Assembly: GCA_900543605.1 (NCBI GenBank)
Contig: UQSK01000003.1
Span: 16,333-80,332, forward strand
Direction of reading: 5' to 3'
DNA: 64,000 bases
DNA from: an uncultured Collinsella sp.
GTDB taxonomy: Bacteria > Actinomycetota > Coriobacteriia > Coriobacteriales > Coriobacteriaceae
Of the stretch, positions 1-7,940 are shown in pieces (position 1 is the stretch's first letter; the number at the start of each line of letters is the position of its first letter). The notes under the pieces are model-generated. The model was not told the DNA's origin, ran no database searches, and saw only the letters and a program-made list of their open reading frames with translations. The position numbers and the translations under genes were made by a program.

Positions 1-672
1 GGCAATAATGGCACGACCGGTACGGCTGCGAACCAGGTTGAGCACAATCACGAGCGCGACCATAACCAGGATTGCGCCGGCAAGGAAGGTCGAATAGGTC
101 GACACGCCCGATGCACCCTGCGCGCCCTTGATGATGGCGGTGCCGTCCTCGAGCAGGTGCAGGTCGTCGATCGTGGAGTTACCCGTGATGTTAAAGATCA
201 CATGCAGGCCGCGGGAATCGACGCCCACAATGAGGCAGGTGACGACCTCTTTGATAATCTCGCCAAAAGCCAGGGTCACGATGGCCAGATAGTCGCCGCT
301 CAGGCGCAGGACCGGGATACCGATCAAGAAGCCCAAGATGGCAGCGGCGATAGCGCCGACCACAATGCTGATGATCAGACGCATCGGATCAGACGGAACG
401 GTGCTCTCCAGCGCGACGGCAGTGACGATGCCCGTATAGGCACCGACGCTCATAAAGCCCGCGTGGCCCAGCGACAAGTCGCCCGCGATGCCGACGACGA
501 GGTTAAGGGAGATGGCCATGACGATATAGGCCGTGATGGGAACCAGCTGACCGGCGATCATGCGCGGGATCATGTGGTTGGACTGCATAAAGAACACGAT
601 GGCGAACGCCACAACGCACATGGCGTACGTGACAAAGTCGTGACGCGTCTGCTTGTCTTTAAGAAACTTCAT
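1..672 (-). CDS. livM: Branched-chain amino-acid ABC permease LivM (partial)
   Basis: Membrane permease subunit of a high-affinity leucine/isoleucine/valine-type ABC importer. Only the first 224 codons are present; the gene runs off the left edge. The protein starts MKFLKDKQT and has successive hydrophobic segments. It carries the LivM-family stretch SLNLVVGIAGDLSLGHAGFM (about residues 55-74) and later DYLAIVTLAFGEIIKEVV, which is the cytoplasmic-loop region that contacts the ATPase. It lies 9 bp downstream of livH on the same strand, so the two are co-transcribed. The ATPase genes livG and livF would be expected beyond the edge. Confidence 0.93.
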   Translation of the reverse strand, partial: MKFLKDKQTRHDFVTYAMCVVAFAIVFFMQSNHMIPRMIAGQLVPITAYIVMAISLNLVVGIAGDLSLGHAGFMSVGAYTGIVTAVALESTVPSDPMRLIISIVVGAIAAAILGFLIGIPVLRLSGDYLAIVTLAFGEIIKEVVTCLIVGVDSRGLHVIFNITGNSTIDDLHLLEDGTAIIKGAQGASGVSTYSTFLAGAILVMVALVIVLNLVRSRTGRAIIA

Positions 673-681
673 AACGCTCAC

Positions 682-1563
682 CTACACCTTCTCGGGGACG
701 TACTTGCCCAAGAGGCCGGCAGGCTTGACGAGCAGGACGATGATCAAAACACCAAAGACGATGGAGTTGGCAAGGCTCGTGGAAATGTAAGCCTGCGCCA
801 TCGCCTCGATGATGCCGATGAGAATACCGCCGACAAAGGCGCCGGGGATGGAGCCGATGCCGCCGAAAACGGCAGCGTCGAAGGCCTTGATGCCAGGCAT
901 GGCGCCCGTGGTGGGCTGCAGGACCGGCGAGTAGGAGCACAGGAGCACGCCGGCGATGGCAGCGAGGGCAGAGCCGATGGCGAACGTCATCGAGATGGTG
1001 CGGTTGACGTTGATGCCCATGAGCTGAGCGGCGGCCTTGTCCTCGGACACAGCGCGCATGGCCTTGCCCATCTTGGTCTTACCTGTAAAGAACATCAGGC
1101 CGGCCATGATAACCAGGCAGGCGACGATGGTGACGAGCGAGACGGCGCTTACGTTAAACTTGGCCAAGAACTCCGGCACCGGGAAGGTGACGAGCGAAGT
1201 GAAGTTCTTGGGCGTGGCGCCCCACAGAAGCTGCGCGGCGTTCTGCAGGAAGTAAGACACGCCGATGGCCGTGATCAGAACGGCCAGCGGGCCTGCTTGG
1301 CGCAGCGGCTTATAGGCCAGACCCTCAATGAGAACACCGAGAACCGTGCAGACCACACAAGAGAGAACTACAGATGCCCAGCCCGGGAGGCCGAGATACG
1401 ACGTGGCGCAGAACGAGACATAGGCACCGACCATGATGACATCGCCGTGAGCGAAGTTGAGCATCTTGGCGATACCGTAGACCATGGTGTAGCCCAACGC
1501 GATGATGGCGTAGACGCTGCCCATGGACAGGCCGTTGACCAGGTATTGGATAAAGACCGTCAT
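682..1563 (-). CDS. livH: Branched-chain amino-acid ABC permease LivH
   Basis: Second membrane permease of the branched-chain amino-acid importer, 293 residues and highly hydrophobic. It shows the LivH motifs VNGLSMGSVYAIIALGYTMV at the N terminus, MLNFAHGDVIMVGAY, and MGKAMRAVSEDKAAAQLMGI, the ATPase-coupling loop. The reading frame stays open further upstream. I chose the ATG at 1563 because a GGGGG Shine-Dalgarno sits 9 nt before it, whereas the ATG at 1572 directly abuts that same G run. The binding-protein gene lies upstream and livM 9 bp downstream. Confidence 0.93.
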   Translation of the reverse strand: MTVFIQYLVNGLSMGSVYAIIALGYTMVYGIAKMLNFAHGDVIMVGAYVSFCATSYLGLPGWASVVLSCVVCTVLGVLIEGLAYKPLRQAGPLAVLITAIGVSYFLQNAAQLLWGATPKNFTSLVTFPVPEFLAKFNVSAVSLVTIVACLVIMAGLMFFTGKTKMGKAMRAVSEDKAAAQLMGINVNRTISMTFAIGSALAAIAGVLLCSYSPVLQPTTGAMPGIKAFDAAVFGGIGSIPGAFVGGILIGIIEAMAQAYISTSLANSIVFGVLIIVLLVKPAGLLGKYVPEKV

Positions 1564-1640
1564 GTTCCACATCCCCCTTTCGAATAGGTTTCCAGTTAAT
1601 GTATGAAACAGGGACGTTACACTGTCCCTAGATACCAAGC

Positions 1641-1670
1641 AAGCAGGGAAGGCCAAAACCTCCCCTGCTT
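1641..1670 (-). terminator. Hairpin between binding-protein gene and livH
   Basis: The arms AAGCAGGGAAGG and CCTCCCCTGCTT pair with one mismatch around a 6-nt loop, between the stop of the upstream binding-protein gene and the start of livH. No strong U tract follows on the minus strand. That fits a partial terminator or RNA-stabilising hairpin, which would leave the binding protein in excess over the permeases. A second small hairpin (AGGGAC/GTCCCT, 1610-1629) lies just beyond it. Confidence 0.5.
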
Positions 1671-1702
1671 GGGATCAAAACCGCTCTATGTAAGGCGGCC
1701 AA

Positions 1703-2890
1703 TTAGGCCTGTACGTACTTGCCGTCGGTGATTACGTACGCCGTGGGCTCCTTCTGGACCTGGCCCTTATCGTTCCAGGTGAGCTTGCCGGTCAGACCGT
1801 CAACGGTAATCTTGAGCATAGCCTTGGACAGCTTCTCGGCGACCTCGGTCGGATCGGCGTCGACACCAAGACCGGCCTCCTTGACGGCCTCGGCCACCGC
1901 GTGCACGCCGTCGTAGGCGTCGGCGGCAAACTGGTCGGGGGTATCGCCGTACTTATCCTTGTAAGCGTTAACGAAGTCGGCGTTCTTCTCGTCGTCGGCG
2001 GAGAACGGGGTCATGAGCAGCAGACCCTCAGCAAGAGAGGTATCGAAGCCCTCAACGCCCAGGATGCCGTCCATGCCGTCGCAGCCCATCATCTTGACGT
2101 CGTAGCCCATGTCCTTGGCGTTCTTGAGCAGGACGGACGCCGGCGTGTAGTAGATCGGCGCAAAGATCATGGTGGCGCCGGCCTGCTTGGCCTTGGTCAG
2201 CTGGTTGGTAAAGCTCGTGGCGGAGTCGTCCTTAAAGGTCTCCTCGTCAACAATCTCGAGCTTGGACTCAGCGGCCTGGGCCTTAAAGGAATCTGCGATG
2301 CCCGAAGAATAGGCGTCGCCGGAGTTATAGAACAGCACGAACTTCTCGTCCGCATACTTCTGCGCCAGGAACTTGGCAGCGTTGACACCCTGGTTGGGGT
2401 CGGTGAAGCAAACCTGGAAGACGCAATCCTTGCCGTCGGTGACGTCCTCGGAGGACGCGGACGGGGTGATCATGAACGTCTTGGGGTCGTTACCGCACTC
2501 GGCGGCAACGGCAACCGACGCACCCGTGGTGGTCGGGCCGACGAGGGCCTGCATGCCCCAGTCGAGCAGGGTGTTGAAGGCGTTGACGGCCTTCTCGCCG
2601 TCGGCCTGGTCATCCTCGGCCTTGCTGGCAAGCGGCAGCTCCTTGGTCGAGAAATCCTTGCAGCCAAGCTCGACACCCTGGGTAACGGACTTGCCGTAGG
2701 ACGCGTTGGCGCCGGTCAGCGGGCCGATGGTACCGATCTTAAACGAAGCGTCGCTTGAAGCGGAACCGCTGTCGCCGCCGTTGGAGGAGCAACCAGCTAG
2801 AATGGACATCGCCCCCAGACCTGCTGCGCTCGCGATAACGCTCCTGCGATTCATAACAGGGTTCAATGACTTACCGGTGAGGCTCGACAT
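1703..2890 (-). CDS. livJ: Branched-chain amino-acid ABC substrate-binding lipoprotein (paralogue 1)
   Basis: Extracytoplasmic binding protein of the LivJ/leucine-isoleucine-valine family, 395 residues. A twin-arginine-like start (MNRRSVIASAAG) leads into the lipobox LAGCSS, so the mature protein is probably lipid-anchored. The family hallmarks are FKIGTIGPLTGANASYGKSV, followed by a periplasmic-binding fold with IYYTPASVLLKNAKDMGY and a DQFAADAYDGVHAVAEAV segment. The start at 2890 has a GAGGAGAG ribosome site 4-5 nt upstream. It is a close paralogue of the next upstream gene, with long identical blocks such as LEGLLLMTPFSADDEKNADF versus the equivalent GVLLMTPFSADDEKNADF. It is followed by a hairpin, then livH. 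Confidence 0.93.
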   Translation of the reverse strand: MSSLTGKSLNPVMNRRSVIASAAGLGAMSILAGCSSNGGDSGSASSDASFKIGTIGPLTGANASYGKSVTQGVELGCKDFSTKELPLASKAEDDQADGEKAVNAFNTLLDWGMQALVGPTTTGASVAVAAECGNDPKTFMITPSASSEDVTDGKDCVFQVCFTDPNQGVNAAKFLAQKYADEKFVLFYNSGDAYSSGIADSFKAQAAESKLEIVDEETFKDDSATSFTNQLTKAKQAGATMIFAPIYYTPASVLLKNAKDMGYDVKMMGCDGMDGILGVEGFDTSLAEGLLLMTPFSADDEKNADFVNAYKDKYGDTPDQFAADAYDGVHAVAEAVKEAGLGVDADPTEVAEKLSKAMLKITVDGLTGKLTWNDKGQVQKEPTAYVITDGKYVQA

Positions 2891-3161
2891 GCGGCTCTCC
2901 TCTCAAATCTCGTCGGGTTTCGGTTACCCGACAGGCCATCCTTCGCCGTGTTCGGCGTTCGCAAAATACTAGACGCTTTAGTTAAGGAAAGTGGCGATTA
3001 TTTCAACTTTTCTTTGGATTTGTCCATTTATCCATAATTCTGCGTATTTCTATTACTTTATGCAGTAATGCCACTTTATTGTGTGAAAGTAATGTTTCCG
3101 TTCTGTTACAAGCGTCCCTGCCCTGAATAAAACGGCCTCACCGGTCGCGCTTTATGCGCAC
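2891..3161 (-). promoter_or_regulatory. AT-rich leader between the two binding-protein genes
   Basis: This 271-bp gap is clearly richer in A+T than its surroundings, especially 2965-3100, and holds no convincing ORF. An AT-rich segment ahead of a gene on the same strand suggests a separate promoter for paralogue 1, so it may be expressed independently of paralogue 2. A short inverted repeat, CGGGTTTCGGTTACCCG, lies at about 2911-2927. I cannot assign exact -35 and -10 boxes. Confidence 0.35.
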
Positions 3162-4328
3162 TTAGGCGGCGATGTACTTGCCGTCCTGAATCACATAGGC
3201 TGTGGCGGGCTTTTCGACCTGGCCCTCGTCATTCCACGTCAGCTCGCCTGTCAGGCCCTCGATCTTGATCTTGCGCATGGCCTTGGCAAGGTCGCCGGCA
3301 ATGTCGGCACCGTCGGCCGAAATGTCAATCCCCGCCCTACCGATAGCCTCGACGATTGCGTGGACGCAATCGTAAGCGTCGGCGGCAAACTGGTTGGGCG
3401 TCTCGTCGTAGGCATCCTTATAGGCCTTGACGAAGTCGGCATTCTTCTCATCGTCAGCCGAAAACGGGGTCATGAGCAGTACGCCCTCGGCAAGAGAGGT
3501 ATCGAAGCCTTCCACAGAGAGCAGGCCGTCCATGCCGTCGGTACCCATGAGGGTCATGTCGTAGCCCATGTCCTTGGCGTTCTTGAGCAAAACGGACGCC
3601 GGCGTGTAGTAGATCGGCGCAAAGATGAGCGTGGCGCCGGCCTCCTTGGCCTTGGTGAGCTGGTTGGTAAAGCTTGTGGAAGAGTCGTCCTTAAAGGTCT
3701 CGGTATCGACGATGTCGAGCTTGGACGCCTTGGCCTGCTCGGCAAAAGCGTCGGCAACGCCCGAGCTATACGTATCGCCGGAGTTGTAGAACAGGGCGAT
3801 CTTGGCATCCGCGTACTTCTCGGCCAAGAACTTCGCGGCGCTGGCGCCCATGGTGGGATCGGTGAAGCAAACCTGGAAAACCGTGGTCTTATCCTTGGTA
3901 ACGTCGAGCGACGAGGCCGAAGGCGTGACCATGAGCATATCGTCGGCGATCTCGCCCGAGACGGCGACGGCGGCACCAGTCGTGACGGGGCCGACGAGCG
4001 CCTGCATGCCCCAGTCGCACAGGGTATTGAAGGCGTTGATGGCCTTCTCACCGTCGGCGACGTCATCCTCGGACTTAAGCGAGAGCTTGAGGTCCTTGGT
4101 CGAGAAATCCTTGGCGGCGAGCTTGGCACCCTTCTCGGCCGAAACGCCATAGGTTGCCGCGGCGCCGGTCAGAGGGCCGATGACACCGATCTTGAAGGTC
4201 TTGCCGTCATCGGCGGAGCCGCCGTCCGAGCCACCCGACGAGCAACCAGCGAGCGCCGCGGTGCCACCGAGCGCCGCGGCGCCAGCCAAGAAACTCCTGC
4301 GGTTAAGTACGTTGTTGATGCTAAACAT
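3162..4328 (-). CDS. livJ: Branched-chain amino-acid ABC substrate-binding lipoprotein (paralogue 2)
   Basis: A second LivJ-family lipoprotein, 388 residues, encoded directly upstream of paralogue 1 on the same strand. It starts MFSINNVLNRRSFLAGAAAL and has the lipobox LAGCSS, then the family signature FKIGVIGPLTGAAATYGVSA. The start at 4328 is preceded by AAAGGGGGA with 4-nt spacing; the open frame upstream lacks such a site. The mature domain matches paralogue 1 closely. Differences cluster in the lobes that should line the ligand cleft, so the pair may have split specificities. It is the first gene of this importer cluster and divergent from hom. Confidence 0.92.
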   Translation of the reverse strand: MFSINNVLNRRSFLAGAAALGGTAALAGCSSGGSDGGSADDGKTFKIGVIGPLTGAAATYGVSAEKGAKLAAKDFSTKDLKLSLKSEDDVADGEKAINAFNTLCDWGMQALVGPVTTGAAVAVSGEIADDMLMVTPSASSLDVTKDKTTVFQVCFTDPTMGASAAKFLAEKYADAKIALFYNSGDTYSSGVADAFAEQAKASKLDIVDTETFKDDSSTSFTNQLTKAKEAGATLIFAPIYYTPASVLLKNAKDMGYDMTLMGTDGMDGLLSVEGFDTSLAEGVLLMTPFSADDEKNADFVKAYKDAYDETPNQFAADAYDCVHAIVEAIGRAGIDISADGADIAGDLAKAMRKIKIEGLTGELTWNDEGQVEKPATAYVIQDGKYIAA

Positions 4329-4578
4329 GGTGTCCCCCTTTTCGCTGGCCGCGGTGCGGCCGTCTTGCGGTACAGGGCAAACCTTATGGTGCAAACGTTG
4401 ACAGTTTGTTACGGAGTTCCGTTTGTAGCGAGCATGTTTCCAATGTTTCCGCAGCGTTTCGGGGGTGCCGTTTTGTGCGACTCCTGTTGCCTGGCGAGCA
4501 TGCGCCCTCGGTTCACGCTAGAATGCACTCAACCTTTAAGCGGTTAATCCATCCATAAGATGCACGAAGGAGCTATCT
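4329..4578. promoter_or_regulatory. Divergent promoter region, liv cluster / hom
   Basis: The 250-bp region between the leftward liv cluster and the rightward hom gene must hold both promoters. Visible dyads are CAAAC-N7-GTTTG at about 4389-4405 and the near-perfect palindrome ACGGAGTTCCGT just after it. Both could be operators for the importer genes. A possible extended -10 for hom (GCTAGAAT) lies near 4517-4524. These assignments rest on sequence appearance only. Confidence 0.3.
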
Positions 4579-5922
4579 ATGAGCGAACCCCTGCGCACCG
4601 TGAACGTCGGTCTGATCGGTCTTGGAACCGTCGGCGGCGGCGTGGCCCGTCTGATCAAGAGCCACCACGATGAGTACCTGGCCGCCTACGGCATCGACCT
4701 TAAGCTGACCCGCGCCTGCGCGCTTGCCTGGGAGCAGGCCGAAGCTGCCGGTATTGAGCGCGAGGCCTTTACGAGCGACTGGCACGACGTCGTCACCGAC
4801 CCCGCCGTCGATATCGTCGTCGAGCTCATCGGCGGCGAGCACCCCGCGACCGAAATCTTCACCACCGCCTTCGAGAACGGCAAGCACGTCGTCTCTGCCA
4901 ACAAGGCCCTGCTGGGCCGTCATGTCGAGACGCTCGCCGAGAAGGCGCGCGCGTGCGGCGTGCAGATTAAGTGCGAGGCCAGCTGCGGCGGTGGCATCCC
5001 CATTGTCAGCACGCTCGAGCACGACCTGGTGGGCAACAAGATCCTGACCATCGCTGGCATTCTCAACGGCACCACCAACTACATCCTGTCGCGCATGGAC
5101 GCCGAGGGCGCCGATTACGCTGACGTGCTCGCCGACGCCCAGGCAAAGGGCTATGCCGAGGCCGACCCGTCCGCCGACGTCGACGGCTTCGATGCCGCCA
5201 GCAAGACGGCAATCCTCGCCTCCATCGGTTTTGGCACCCGCGTTACCACCGACGATGTTTACCAGCAGGGTATCCGTACCATCGGCGCCGAGGACATCGC
5301 CCAGGCCCGCGAGCTCGGCTACACCATTAAGCTGCTCGGCATCGCCCGCAATACCGACGCCGGCGTCGACGTCCGCGTGCATCCCACGCTGATCCCCGCC
5401 GACCACATGCTTGCCAAGGTCAACGGCGCCATGAACGCTGTCTACGTGGTAGGCGACGCCGTGGGCGAGACCATGTTCTACGGTGCCGGCGCAGGCTCCT
5501 TCCCCACCGCGAGCGCCGTCGTGGGCGACATCCTGTCGCTCTCCGAGCAGATCAGCCGCGGCGTGGCTCCGCTGCCCGAGATTGAGCCCTATGGTCACAA
5601 CCTCGCCTTTAAGCCCATGGACGAGCTCCAGACCAAGTACTATGTGCGCCTGAAGGTCGCCGACCGCGTGGGCGCCCTGTCCGAGACGGTCGACATCTTT
5701 GCCAAGCACAACATCTCGATCTCGCTCATCAACCAGGTCGAGGACGGCAAGTCGGGCGTCAACGATGCCTGCTCGGTCATCTTCCTGACGCATCGCGCGC
5801 TCGAGAAGGACGTCCAGGCTGCCGCGGCCGAGCTTGCCAACGTCGGCTGTGTGGCCGAGGTCGCCAACGTCCTGCGCATCGAGGACGTTGAGGCTTGGAC
5901 CGAAGGCGTCATGGCCAACTAG
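4579..5922 (+). CDS. hom: Homoserine dehydrogenase
   Basis: Catalyses the NAD(P)H-dependent reduction of aspartate semialdehyde to homoserine, the branch point to threonine and methionine. It has 447 residues, normal for the monofunctional enzyme. An N-terminal Rossmann motif, VGLIGLGTVGGGVARL (about residues 10-25), is followed by the catalytic domain with SANKALLG, CGGGIPIV and the family signature ILNGTTNYILSRM. Residues around 355-440 (KYYVRLKVADRVGALSETVD) form a C-terminal ACT domain, which usually means feedback control by threonine. The start is set by GAAGGAG, 8 nt upstream. A hairpin terminator follows. Confidence 0.96.
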   Translation: MSEPLRTVNVGLIGLGTVGGGVARLIKSHHDEYLAAYGIDLKLTRACALAWEQAEAAGIEREAFTSDWHDVVTDPAVDIVVELIGGEHPATEIFTTAFENGKHVVSANKALLGRHVETLAEKARACGVQIKCEASCGGGIPIVSTLEHDLVGNKILTIAGILNGTTNYILSRMDAEGADYADVLADAQAKGYAEADPSADVDGFDAASKTAILASIGFGTRVTTDDVYQQGIRTIGAEDIAQARELGYTIKLLGIARNTDAGVDVRVHPTLIPADHMLAKVNGAMNAVYVVGDAVGETMFYGAGAGSFPTASAVVGDILSLSEQISRGVAPLPEIEPYGHNLAFKPMDELQTKYYVRLKVADRVGALSETVDIFAKHNISISLINQVEDGKSGVNDACSVIFLTHRALEKDVQAAAAELANVGCVAEVANVLRIEDVEAWTEGVMAN

Positions 5923-5957
5923 TCCACTACTTCGAACCTCAACGAAGCCCAACGCAA

Positions 5958-5996
5958 AAGGCGCGCTGTCTGCATCAACCGCAGGCAGCGCGCCTT
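5958..5996 (+). terminator. Intrinsic terminator after hom
   Basis: A 16-bp stem (AAGGCGCGCTGTCTGC with GCAGGCAGCGCGCCTT, one G-T wobble) around the 7-nt loop ATCAACC lies 35 bp after the hom stop codon. The following U tract is weak (TTGTTCTGCTTG). Confidence 0.65.
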
Positions 5997-6017
5997 GTTC
6001 TGCTTGCAGGGGAAGCT

Positions 6018-6190
6018 GCGTCCCGGTATTTCAGCTCAGAACGGGGCGCAGTTTCCCTCAGGGCCTTCTTTCAGAAACTATGTCCCATTCTGGGCGCGGA
6101 TTCTGGGACACGCTTTCCGTAACGGGCCTCTCGCGGAAAGCGCGTCCCACTCTGGACGCGGATTCTGGGATGCATTTTCCGCGACGGCGT
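6018..6190. repeat. Three imperfect 62-bp tandem repeats
   Basis: Units begin at 6018, 6080 and 6142, exactly 62 bp apart. Each starts with (G/A)(C/T)GTCCC. Units 2 and 3 share the block CTGGRCGCGGATTCTGGGA and end in a TTTTCCGYRACGG-like stretch. Unit 1 is more diverged, reading CTCAGAACGGGGCGCAGTTT in the matching place. The array sits between the convergent 3' ends of hom and the antiporter gene and stops just before the latter's stop codon at 6194. Confidence 0.7.
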
Positions 6191-6193
6191 TGG

Positions 6194-7756
6194 CTACCTG
6201 CCGTCGTCGTCCTGGGCTTCATCGCGCGCATAGAGCTCCAACATGCGGCGGCGGTATTCGCGCACGGCGAGCTTGGCGCGCTCCAGGCGGCGACGCTCGC
6301 GCGGGGTCAGCTCGGACGGGTCGACCTCATCACCATAGGTCTTATCGGCAAGAAGATGCGCCGCGTCCACGATGCGGGCATCGATGTGGCCGCTCGCCGC
6401 CTCGGCGGAAAGACGCTCGGCAATCGTATCGAGCGTAGGCAAGCCCTCGAATACGCGACCATGGCCATGCGAAGTCAGCAGCTCGTGCTCACGTGCGAGC
6501 AGGCTCGCCAAATCGTGATGGGCGCGCAGGATGTCGAGCGCATCGGATGGATGCTCGGCAACTTCTGCCACGGCGGCGACCGGCGCGGCGTCGACCACGC
6601 GGTAGAAGAGCTGCGCGAGCAACGGCATCAAGAACACCGTGATGGCACCGGCAGCGACCATGACCGACGCAATATCTTGCGACAGCGCGCCCGCGTTGAC
6701 GGCAACGCTTGTCACGGCAACGATGATCGGCAGGGCCGTGGTGCAGTACAGGGCCACGGTAATGCGACCATACGCCGACACATCGCGCGTCGCAGGACAA
6801 ATGCTCATAGAAATAAGAATGGGCACGGCACGAATAATCAACAACGCCACGATAAAGCCCACGAGCAGACCCGGGCGCGACGCCACGGCCGTCAGATCGA
6901 TCTTTGCGCCCGATACGGTAAAGAATACCGGAATCAAAAAGCCGTAGGCCAGGCCATCGAGCTTGGTCTCGAGCGTATGGTTGCCCTCGGGGATGATATA
7001 GCGCAAGACAAAGCCGGCGGCAAAAGAACCCAACACGATGTCGAGATCAAAGACGGCCGAGAACGCCACGAGTGTGACCAGGATGAGCACCGTCAGGCGC
7101 ACGAAGGTCTGCGACGTGGTATCGGCGCGTTCCTCGACAAACGCAAAGAAGCGGCTGCCGACACGCTTGGAGCGGCTTGGGACCACAGCCAGCAACACGC
7201 AAACCACCGCAAACAAGCCAAGGATTACGAGCGTTTGGATGCCAGTGCGGGCAGACAGCAGCACCGACATGGCGAGCACAGGGCCGAGCTCACCCCAGGT
7301 GCCATACGCGAGAATCGAGTCGCCCACACGCGTGCCAGTGAGCGAGCGCTCACGCATGATGGGCACGAGCGTGCCGAGCGCCGTCGAAGTGAGGGCAAGC
7401 GTCACGGCGATACCGTCGAAATGACTGACTGAGAACCACGGGGTAAAGCGCACGGCAAGCCAGGCGATACCAAACGTGACGACCCACGTCGCCAAGCCGT
7501 AGCGCCCCTCGACGCCCGTGATGCTCTTGGGGTCGATCTCAAAGCCGGCAAGCAGGAACAAGAAGGCCAGGCCCAGCTCGGACACAAGCGAGACCTCAGC
7601 ATCTACATGGATGACGCCGAGCATATGGGGTCCCAGCACCGCGCCGAGCACGAGCAAAAAGACCGTCTCGGGAACGGGTTTTCCGGGAATCGCCGAGGCG
7701 ATAAAAGGACTCGCAAAGGCCACGAGTGCGATGATGGCGAGCGAAACGAATGCCAT
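6194..7756 (-). CDS. CPA2-family cation:proton antiporter
   Basis: A 520-residue membrane protein of the Na+/H+ or K+/H+ antiporter family CPA2 (Kef/GerN-like). About twelve hydrophobic segments cover residues 1-390, with family blocks LVLGAVLGPHMLGVI, ELGLAFLFLLAGFEIDPKSI and ALTSTALGTLVPIMRERSL. The acidic residue in LAGFEID is in the usual ion-binding helix. The C-terminal 125 residues are soluble, charged and helical (ELTPRERRRLERAKLAVREY). They do not resemble the TrkA-N domain of Kef proteins, so regulation probably differs. The start at 7756 has GAGAAAGG upstream. The gene is divergent from purL. Confidence 0.85.
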   Translation of the reverse strand: MAFVSLAIIALVAFASPFIASAIPGKPVPETVFLLVLGAVLGPHMLGVIHVDAEVSLVSELGLAFLFLLAGFEIDPKSITGVEGRYGLATWVVTFGIAWLAVRFTPWFSVSHFDGIAVTLALTSTALGTLVPIMRERSLTGTRVGDSILAYGTWGELGPVLAMSVLLSARTGIQTLVILGLFAVVCVLLAVVPSRSKRVGSRFFAFVEERADTTSQTFVRLTVLILVTLVAFSAVFDLDIVLGSFAAGFVLRYIIPEGNHTLETKLDGLAYGFLIPVFFTVSGAKIDLTAVASRPGLLVGFIVALLIIRAVPILISMSICPATRDVSAYGRITVALYCTTALPIIVAVTSVAVNAGALSQDIASVMVAAGAITVFLMPLLAQLFYRVVDAAPVAAVAEVAEHPSDALDILRAHHDLASLLAREHELLTSHGHGRVFEGLPTLDTIAERLSAEAASGHIDARIVDAAHLLADKTYGDEVDPSELTPRERRRLERAKLAVREYRRRMLELYARDEAQDDDGR

Positions 7757-7940
7757 GTGATGCCTTTCTCTTGTTTGCGCTTCACTGTAGCACCCTCGCC
7801 GTCCTCAACGCGCCGCGAGCTGTCGTATCATAGTGAGGTTTACAAACATGTGGCTCAAGGCGACCGCAGGGCAGACCCCGCAAACCGACCGCTGCCGCAT
7901 ACCGTACCGTACGCCCAACCGATCAGGAAGGCAGGAACCA

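Noticed and set aside
157..1587. A 476-codon plus-strand open frame opposite livM and livH
   Set aside because: It crosses the boundary of two well-supported permease genes; the translation is His/Asp/Arg-rich shadow sequence.
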